Shown here piece after piece: positions 56,679 through 64,000 of a stretch of 64,000 nucleotides of DNA. The stretch is from positions 436,501 through 500,500 of the forward strand of contig CM075650.1 in NCBI GenBank assembly GCA_037953625.1, read 5' to 3'. Below the pieces are notes generated by a model. That model did not search any database. It was not told where the DNA came from and was given only the letters and a program-made list of their open reading frames with translations. A program made the translations under genes and the position numbers. Within the stretch, counting starts at the first letter, position 1. Every line of letters starts with the position of its first letter. The DNA is from Crotalaria pallida. Lineage: Eukaryota; Streptophyta; Magnoliopsida; Fabales; Fabaceae.

Positions 56679-57563
56679 ACTCCAATCAATTCCATTCCAC
56701 TCATACACAAAGAAATCTCATACACATATAAAGTCCATATTCTGCCTATATACTCCATAAAGGCACGGTGAAGCTATGCTGCAATCACTCTCCCCGAGAG
56801 TAGCCAGGAAGCAGTAAGGACTATTCCTTGAGGCCAAAGAATCAGGTGCTAGTTGCTTCCAACTTCACCCATAAAGCTCATCAGCCCAACATTTGTTGTC
56901 TTCATAGTAGGCCACACAACTTGAAGGAGAGCTTAGACCATACAGACCTCCCCATGAGCAGGGGATATTACCCTCAACTACTCTTAGGGGCAGCTTCTGA
57001 TCCGTCTCGCTCATCCCCTTTTATGCACTGCCTTTGTGTGTCCAACAAAACTACGTTGTCTTGATCCCTAGAACACAGTTTGAACGGGTATGTAGGACCA
57101 AGAGATGTAGGGCTTTGAATCCCCTCTTGGCAGACTAAATATCCTTTACAATGACCCCTGTCCTAGATAAGGGGCTTGCCCTCGACTTAAGATTATGACA
57201 AAATTGGACAAAACATTTGCGTCGTGTGTGGGAACTGTAAACTACTAACCCCAATAAAGCACAAATCACAATGGGAGACAACAACACCGGACCCATGGAT
57301 CCTCCAACAAATCAACAACCAGAAATGGACAATCGCGGGAAACAACCAAATCCTCCTCCTAAGCAGCCAAATATCCCGGGCGATCTAGTCAACTCATCAC
57401 TCATCATACAGCCTGCTAGAGAGCATCAAAATAAGAACAACCCACGGGATGGTGCTGATGGTTCGGTAATTCCGAAAAATCTCATACCTTCATCAACAAA
57501 ATCAGGGGCTCCTCGAAGACGCCGAACTCAGTCTAGAATCATGATCCCTTATCAAGGTAGATC
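56679..57563 (+). mobile_element. Tat-like element fragment: LTR end, primer site and gag start
   Basis: A more GC-balanced piece. The LTR-like part (56679 to about 57215) is followed by TTTGCGTCGTGTGTGGGAAC, a degraded version of the TGGCGCCGTCTGTGGGAA site usual in Tat/Athila-type elements, then a gag-like ORF. The LTR part holds hairpins such as CCCCTGTCCTAGATAAGGGG. Cut at 57563 by another LTR. Confidence 0.55.
57271..57563 (+). pseudogene. Truncated gag N terminus (Tat-like element)
   Basis: The ATG lies about 55 bases after the degraded primer site. About 98 codons remain, Pro/Asn/Gln-rich at the start (MGDNNTGPMDPPTNQQ) and basic at the end (GAPRRRRTQSR), as in the disordered N terminus of Tat-lineage gag. 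The frame runs 12 codons into the inserted LTR before a stop. No capsid or zinc-knuckle part remains. Assignment rests on position and composition. Confidence 0.5.
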
Positions 57564-59264
57564 TGTGACATCCCGCATTTTCCCTTCCCGTATAAATTAA
57601 TTTTCATTAATATAAATTTGGAGATTTTATTTTATAAAAGAATTCGAAATGAATATTTTATTTGTTTAAGTAATAAGTCATAAATTTTATAGAATTTTAT
57701 AGATATATATATATATATATATATAATTTTTATTGACTCAAAATAAGTGATTCTGCTAAACCTGGAATGTTGATAATTGATAAAGGATAAGTAATGGTTT
57801 TGCTATTTTGATTCTTTTAGGTAATAGATTTCTTTATAAACTCTAATTTAATTATTAACTTTGAAAATTCATAACTTTTTAACCGTGAGTCCGAAAATTA
57901 TGATCTTTATATGAAAACGATCGTATTGAAATGTAGAATTTAAAAATGTAAAATTTATAATTTTCTGGGTTGATCTACAAAAAATTATTTTCTGGGTGCA
58001 TTTTATACGAATTTTGAATGCATAAATTATTAAAAATAGTTAAAGGCCTCTAATGAACTTTTCCTTTTGGGAATCTCTTTTATATATCTTGAAATTTCAT
58101 TAAACAGTGTCAATTTTAGAAGTACAACACAACATCAATTAAATATAAGTAGATGAAAACAATCACACACACTAAAAATAGTCTTGCATTGAATTAAATT
58201 GAATTTAATAGAAGTTTGAAAGATTTTGGTATGGCAAGACTTGATTGGGATAAAAGAGATTTGCGAATTATGGAATAACAAAATCAAGGTTTGGAGAGAA
58301 AATCATTAAATGAATAGGGTTCACAAACGATGAAGTACACGAGTTAACATTCAAAATCGGGAGATAAATGTCAAAACCTTAAGACACCCTGATTCGAAAA
58401 TTAGTTCGCAATCTTATTTATAAAAATAGATATTTGATATTCATACTATGGAATATAGAAAGAATAAGGTTTGAAACGTCCACATGAAAAGAGCACATTA
58501 GAAAAGTTACAATTTCATTTTACAACGAGCATTTTCTTAAAGAGATAAACGAGATTGGGGAATACTTTATATATGAACATGGTTGGAAAATGAGGGTTAG
58601 GATAAAAGATAGATATAAGAGTTGTCCTTAGAAAATTAAACTTATATTTTAAAAAAAAAGGAAATTGCAATTATTACATAAATAGATATACTTCAATAAT
58701 ATATATATATATATATATAGAGAGAAATTGAGTTGTCAATCACCCAAAACTTAGTTTATCAAATTATAAGTTTTATCATGTGCAACACTTTCTCTAAGAA
58801 AGAGGTTGCATTGAAAATATACATACATATACTAATGAAAGAGTTGGAATTAGAAATTGCTATGCAAAGAATACAACAAAATGTATAAAAAGAGCTAGGT
58901 TGGAACTAGAATTAAAGAATTTTCATGAAAGAAATACGAGACACTTATTTTGAAAGAATTTGATTTGATAAGTAATTAATAAGGATTAGTATAATACTCT
59001 TTCAAAACCATCTTCAATAATAGGTAAAAATATTCTTTATCAAAAATTAACTTTGAATTGTAGACAAAACGTATGAAAATAACTAAAAGTTGGGAAATAT
59101 CATAAAAAGATCCCAGGCAATTGATTGATAAAAATAGTTTAACTTAACATATAGTCTTAGTAAGCTTTAAATTGTAAATACACACACATACACGTACAAG
59201 TCAATCATTCAGAAACACATAAAGCCTACTTCCTATATGAACATCTATACATCTATATGCCTAC
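57564..59264 (+). mobile_element. Plus-strand LTR fragment with family-C U3 modules
   Basis: Starts TGTGACATCCCGCATTTTCCC. Near 57850-57970 it carries, in reverse orientation to 51741-56678, the module with AAAACGATCGTATTGAAATG and a CTTTTTAACCGTGAGTCCG block. The rest is AT-rich with TA repeats (about 57703-57724, 58699-58718) and no supported coding sequence. Cut at 59264. Confidence 0.55.
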
Positions 59265-60728
59265 TGTAACACCCCAAAATTTTAATCCCCGATTAATGAA
59301 ATGTTAATTATAAATTAATTATAATTAATGATTTCTATATTAATCCTTGATTAAAATATGTGCTTATGTAATTAGGAAATGTGTGTGAAGTCACTTAATA
59401 AATATAGTAATGCATAAAATGAGTATTTTGCATATTAGTCCCTGAGTTGGGACCTAGAAGCAAATATAGGAAAGGTTTTGGAGGGAAAGTAAATAAAATA
59501 TTTATTCTTCAAAAACTGGGCAAAATACTCGAGTATTTTCTGGAATACTCGAGTATTCTGGGTAGAGTTGCACGAGTTAGTGCGTTTGGTGAGTCACCAC
59601 CACCGATTCCCCTCCGTTGACACGAATACTCCATCATCAACACTTCATCTGTGTCGTGTCGCCATGCATGAGCATCCCTCCACTCTATTTAAGCCAATCA
59701 ACACCGATCTGTTGAAGCTCTTGGTCAAATTCGAAGTTTGTGGAGAAGTTAGGGTTTCGAACTTGTTTCCTTCGATTCCTCTTCATTCCTGAGTGTTAGG
59801 ATTCGAGTGATACACGAATACAAAGCTCACATAACGAGCTTTGTATAAACACTAAAATCGTGAGCTGAGTGTAAGCGTGTTGAGAGAATTGAAGATTGGA
59901 AGTGGAAGCTGTTTCTGTTGAAGCCTTCGTCTGGAGCTTACTTTGATCCTGATTTCTGGTAAGCTCACGAGTCCTTGAGTTCCAAATTTGATTTCTCTAG
60001 TTAGTTTATGTTGCATAGAGTCTAGAAAATCTAAAATCCCCAATTTGTATCTCTGTTTCATGTGTGAACCAATTCAATCTTGGTGGTGCACTCAAATTGT
60101 TCTGCATGTCATGCTCAAAAGGATTTCTGGTGTTGGAAAGCTCTCCTTTGGAAATTCTCTGATTGATTCACGTCTGAGAGGTAAGGGGAAGTAATTTTGT
60201 ACACTAGATAGAGTTTAAATTCCATTAATTTCATTAGAGAGCCATCAAGAGGCTCTAAGGGCTTAGATTGAATAGGAACCTTGGTTTGGAGACCAATTCA
60301 TGCTCTAAAATTGTGTTGAGCAAGTTCTAAATCATGCATGCAAGCTTAAATGAACATTATTTCATGAGTATTGTGCTTATTATGCAATTTGAGGTGTTTA
60401 GTTGTCAAATTGTGTATTTTATGCATTAATGATTGATTCTCTGTCAAATCTGTAATTTGATATGAAATGAGTGCTGTAACATGTTCATTTTGTGATATAT
60501 GAACTTTGTTGATCCCTGGATTGGACTAGAAATGAGTAGAACTGAAAATGGTGTGTTAAAATTAAGATTTCAGTCTGTTCTGCTGTGAAACACTCGAGTA
60601 TTGGACAGGGTACTCGAGTAAAATGTTTGTAAAACAATGTGATTTGAGCAAGAACACTCGAGTATTGTGTCTAGTACTCGAGTATCGAGTGAGACCTGGG
60701 GACATGTTAAGGCAAACCACTCGAGTAA
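59265..60728 (+). mobile_element. 5' part of a D-type LTR, plus strand
   Basis: Starts TGTAACACCCCAAAATTTT, the reverse complement of the D/E LTR end. Contains an ACTCGAGT pair (59527/59547), TATA-like CTATTTAAGCC (59684-59694), donor CGTCTGAGAG|GTAAGGGG (60180/60181), then intronic pairs 60592/60612 and 60655/60675 and a half pair at 60719. Cut at 60728 by a copia LTR, so the exon-2 ORF is missing. Confidence 0.85.
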
Positions 60729-61626
60729 TGTTGGTTTTGGCCTCAAAATCTCGAGAGGGGGGGTGAATCGAGTTTTATTATGTATTGAAAAATTCGTACC
60801 AAATTAAAAATATTTTTGAGACGGAGAGATTAAACGTTTGTTATGGATCGCGAAAACGATAGAAAATATAATCGAGTAGCGCGGAAACGTAAATAAAGTA
60901 AATATGCGGAAAGTAAAAGATAAGGGTTAGAAAAGCTTGCACCGGTAAATTTTATATTGGTTCAGCCTTCCCGTCGAAAGGCCTAGTCCAGTCCCCAAGC
61001 GACCCGCCTGAGAGTTCTTATAACCAAGCAATAGAGCCGCACCCTATTACAACCAAGAGCACCCCGCACACTACTAGGAACCTCCGTTCGCTAGGGGCCT
61101 CAATCACACAGCAGGGTTCCTCGCCCTACGACGTATCAAACGTCCACTAAGGGATTCTCTCCCTAACCACTAAGGTTTAGAACGAATATGATTGTGATTA
61201 CAATAGCTTTGTGAGTTCTTAAAACACAGATACAACAATATGCTCTATGATAGTGAAGTAGTGTTTCTCTAGATGTTACTCAGCCAATAAGGATTTGTTC
61301 TTCAAAAAGTATGAACGATGAAAAGCAAAAGACTTGAGAAGAAGAAGAGAGAAAACGTGCAGAGCAAAAAGAATGAATGAAAAACTATCTGAACATGAAA
61401 AATGTTGGAGTGATTGATTTAAAAAGAAAACCAATTTGAATCAACTATGATTTTGAATTAAGTAAAACAAATCAAAATAGAATAATAAAAGATTTGAAAT
61501 AAGTTTTAAAATCAAAATAAAATCAAAACGATTTTCGAAATAAAATAAAGATTTGATTCTTAAAACCAAAAAGGAAATAATTCAAATTTAAAATCATTTT
61601 CGAATTTTATAAAATATATCAGAATC

Positions 61627-61638
61627 TTTTATATAAAA
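61627..61638 (-). promoter_or_regulatory. TATA box of the copia LTR
   Basis: Minus strand TTATATAAAAGATT, about 60 bases downstream of the nearest AATCGATT motif. Confidence 0.5.
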
Positions 61639-61694
61639 ACAAATCAGGAAATAATAAAAATGATTCTGACACGTTTTTCAATAAATCAAGAAAT

Positions 61695-62105
61695 AATCGA
61701 TTACATAGAAGCAATAATCGATTACTTCTACAAAAATAGAAATTCATAAAACATTTGAAAAACATGTAATCGATTAGGCTAAGAATAGTTAATCGATTAC
61801 ATCACTCCTGTTCATTATGTGATGCAACTATAATAATCGATTACACTTATAAGTTAATCGATTACTAAGCCTCTGTTTTGCATATGATGCAACATCATGT
61901 AATCGATTACTACAAAACTTGTAACCGATTACAAAGCCTCTGAAAAATATATGATGCAACAATTATAATCGATTACTTGACCAATGTAATCGATTACTTC
62001 CATAAGAAAGTAACCGATTAACAAAAATCACTTAATTGATTACAACCTCTCTGATTTTTCTATGATGCAACAAAGTTAATCGATTACTTTAGCAAATAAT
62101 CGATT
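61695..62105. repeat. Seven AATCGATT palindrome pairs, 20-23 nt spacing
   Basis: Starts: 61695/61716, 61768/61791, 61835/61856, 61901/61923, 61967/61988, 62012/62034, 62078/62098. Most copies read TAATCGATTAC; variants AACCGATT and AATTGATT occur. Several pairs are preceded by TATGATGCAAC, giving a degenerate unit of about 65 bases. Confidence 0.9.
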
Positions 62106-62459
62106 ACTCCCTCTTGCACACATACAAAGATACAGAGTTTTGTAACATCAATTATTTTACTAAGGTTAAATGCAGAGAACACATTTTTCATGCAAAAACA
62201 CGTTTTTCCTTCTTCTCTAAAAATGAAAAACTTATTGGCTTTGTAACTACTTAAAGAAACAAAAACTCCATTACCTTACATTTTGATCTAAAGAGAAGGT
62301 TTCTATTCTATGCTTGCTTGAGTCTTCAATCTTGAGACTTGGCTTGCACTTGAGAGCTTGAGCTTGAGTTGGCTTGTTATCATCAAAACATATAAATGAA
62401 TTCCTTTGAAGTCCATAGAGAGTTTGAAGCATGCCTTCCAACCAGCTTGACTTCCAACA

Positions 62460-62834
62460 CTCCCCCTTTTTGATGATGACAAACAACCATTCTGATATGC
62501 TCTTTATTATCTGCATCACAAATGTTATACAAGCAGAAATAGATATGTAATAATAAAACCTTTCTTAGAAACATTAAATACAGGAAAAATAATGGATTAT
62601 TTCATCTCCCCCTGTATGAATGCTTAAAAATATATTATTTTTGAACCAAGCATCCTTCCAGAATAATGGATTATATCTTCTCCCCCTGAATGTATTAGCC
62701 AACAAAAATTAGCCAATATATCAGATATCAGAATCTCTCTCCCCCTTTTGTAATCATCAAAAAGATGTGCAATCTCCCCCTGAAACACTAAGAAGATGCA
62801 TCAATAATACCATGAGAGATAAAGATTCACATAT
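62460..62834 (-). other. Spacer between copia pol and 3' LTR with repeated purine tracts
   Basis: The tract next to the LTR reads AAAAAGGGGGAG on the minus strand. Further AGGGGGAGA-type tracts lie near 62605, 62680, 62742 and 62773. No ORF supported; an env-like frame seen in some SIRE elements is not apparent. Confidence 0.7.
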
Positions 62835-64000
62835 TCAAAAGAGGTGAGAGGCAGAAGCTAGACCAATTTCTCTACGAATGAAAAAGAAATTTTCTTTTGG
62901 AAGCGGTTTCGTAAAGATATCAGCCAACTGCCGCGAAGTATCAACATACTCTATAATGCAATCACCCTTCTGAATATGATCACGAATAAAATGGTGTCGA
63001 ATCTCGATATGCTTCGTGCGAGAATGTTGCACTGGGTTTTTGGTAATAGAAATAGCACTGGTATTATCACATTTAATAGGAATGTGATCTAGACTTACAC
63101 CAAAGTCTTGGAGTTGTTGTTTTAACCATAAAATCTGAGCGCAACAACTACCCGCAGCTACATATTCAGCCTCAGCTGTAGATAGGGCAACACTAGACTG
63201 TTTCTTACTAGCCCATGATACCAATGAATTGCTAAGAAGATGACAAGTGTCGCTAGTGCTTTTTCTATCTACTTTGCAACCAGCAAAGTCAGAATCAGAA
63301 TACCCAACAAGATTACAAGATGAACCTTTGGGGTACCACAAACCCATATCAGTTGTGCCAGACAGATATTTCATTATACGCTTGGCAGCAACCATGTGCG
63401 TTTCTTTTGGATTCGACTGGAACCGAGCACAAAGACACACACTAAACATGATATCCGGCCTACTTGCCGTTAAATAGAGAAGGGATCCGATAATACCTCG
63501 ATACTTTGTTATTTCTACGGATTTACCTCCTTCGTCTTTGTCCAAGTAGCATGATGTGCTTATCGGTGTTGCAACTGCCTTGGCCTTATCCATACCAAAT
63601 CTTTTCAGTAATTCTTTGCAGTATTTTGTTTGACTAATGAAGATTCCGTCCTTTGCTTGCTTTATTTGTAATCCCAGGAAAAAGTTCAGCTCGCCCATCA
63701 TAGACATTTCAAACTCTTCCTGCATCATACTAGAAAATTCCTTGCAAAGGATTTCATTAGTAGCACCGAATATAATATCATCTACATAAATCTGAACTAA
63801 AAGAATGTCCTTTCCTTTCTTTTTGATAAAAAGTGTGTTGTCAACCTTCCCTCTTTCAAAGTTATTTTCCAGTAAAAATTTGCTAAGACGGTCGTACCAC
63901 GCTCTAGGAGCTTGTTTTAGACCATACAAAGCCTTTTTCAATTTGTAAACATAATCAGGATGTTCATAACTTTCAAAGCCAGGTGGTTGACACACATAAA
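62835..64000 (-). CDS. Copia pol, C-terminal part: reverse transcriptase and RNase H (partial)
   Basis: The last 386 or so codons of a Ty1/copia polyprotein; the frame is open to the window edge and the true start is outside. Seen in order: the reverse transcriptase entry CQPPGFES and LKKALYGLKQAPRAWY; the catalytic YVDD in QIYVDDIIFGAT (about residues 68-79 of the visible part); IGSLLYLTASRPDI; and RNase H with GYSDSDFAGCKVDRKSTSD, STAEAEYVAA, CDNTSAISI and HSRTKHIEIRHHF. Order RT-RH at the C terminus after the (unseen) integrase is typical of copia. QPPGFE is usually preceded by YV-Q; a Cys stands in that position. No stop or frameshift in the visible part. Confidence 0.95.
   Translation of the reverse strand, partial: YVCQPPGFESYEHPDYVYKLKKALYGLKQAPRAWYDRLSKFLLENNFERGKVDNTLFIKKKGKDILLVQIYVDDIIFGATNEILCKEFSSMMQEEFEMSMMGELNFFLGLQIKQAKDGIFISQTKYCKELLKRFGMDKAKAVATPISTSCYLDKDEGGKSVEITKYRGIIGSLLYLTASRPDIMFSVCLCARFQSNPKETHMVAAKRIMKYLSGTTDMGLWYPKGSSCNLVGYSDSDFAGCKVDRKSTSDTCHLLSNSLVSWASKKQSSVALSTAEAEYVAAGSCCAQILWLKQQLQDFGVSLDHIPIKCDNTSAISITKNPVQHSRTKHIEIRHHFIRDHIQKGDCIIEYVDTSRQLADIFTKPLPKENFFFIRREIGLASASHLF

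Larger units (their letters stand above)
60729..62459 (-). mobile_element. 3' LTR of the copia element
   Basis: 1731 bp, TGTTGG..CCAACA with a 6-bp terminal inverted repeat. It carries fourteen AATCGATT-type motifs in seven pairs (61695-62105) and a TATA box TATATAAAAG (minus strand, about 61627-61638) just downstream of them. The remainder is AT-rich and non-coding. Confidence 0.9.
60729..64000 (-). mobile_element. Ty1/copia element, SIRE/Maximus-like, 3' half (runs off window)
   Basis: 3' LTR 60729-62459, spacer 62460-62834 with several purine tracts, then the C-terminal part of pol continuing past 64000. Left flank AGTAA is the likely target duplication; its partner is outside the window. 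Confidence 0.9.

Noticed and set aside
57271..57600. A host gene encoding a Pro/Asn-rich protein
   Set aside because: Its position after a degraded primer site, and its end inside an inserted LTR, fit a retroelement gag remnant better.
61695..62105. CRISPR-like appearance of the AATCGATT array
   Set aside because: Repeats are 8-11 bp, degenerate, irregular between pairs and inside a plant LTR; no cas gene is present.

Overview
This is an AT-rich plant nuclear window made almost entirely of nested LTR retrotransposons. I see no host gene, tRNA, rRNA or CRISPR array. The evidence for a plant is chromodomain-bearing Ty3/gypsy gag-pol (Tekay/Del-like), initiator-Met primer-binding sites (TGGTATCAGAGC), a SIRE/Maximus-like Ty1/copia pol, and a non-autonomous element with a perfect plant tRNA-Asp primer-binding site. 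A legume is my guess, not something I can prove. Nesting this dense suggests pericentromeric or other heterochromatin.

Layout. 1-8728 is a minus-strand LTR fragment (family A) split by a solo LTR (3392-6403). 8729-9475 plus 22525-25285 is a second family-A copy split by a young composite element P (9476-22524). P has one LTR in + orientation, two in - orientation and a two-stop gag-pol, and 5-bp duplications ACATC bound the whole unit. 25286-31158 is a large AT-rich LTR fragment (family C). It is split by element D (31159-42961), which has an intact 1444-codon gag-pol, near-identical 3527-bp LTRs and the start of a second tandem body. 42962-50709 is a tandem array of a non-autonomous element F. 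50710-51740 is the 3' end of another LTR (H). 51741-52234 plus 55813-56678 is a family-C U3 piece split by solo LTR E (52235-55812, duplication AATAA). 56679-57563 is a Tat-like LTR end plus a cut gag. 57564-59264 is a plus-strand C-type LTR piece. 59265-60728 is a plus-strand D-type LTR piece. 60729-64000 is the 3' half of a minus-strand copia element running off the window.

The LTRs share a recurring plan: a TATA box deep inside the LTR, a first exon ending GAG|GTAAG, an intron rich in short hairpins, and an acceptor followed by a short second exon. In D and E that second exon carries an intact 156-codon ORF whose divergence is concentrated at third codon positions. Four LTR families (P, D/E, F and copia) carry 8-10 bp palindromes in pairs at a near-constant 20-21 nt spacing, mostly upstream of the TATA box or in the intron. 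These two patterns are the best candidates here for something undescribed.
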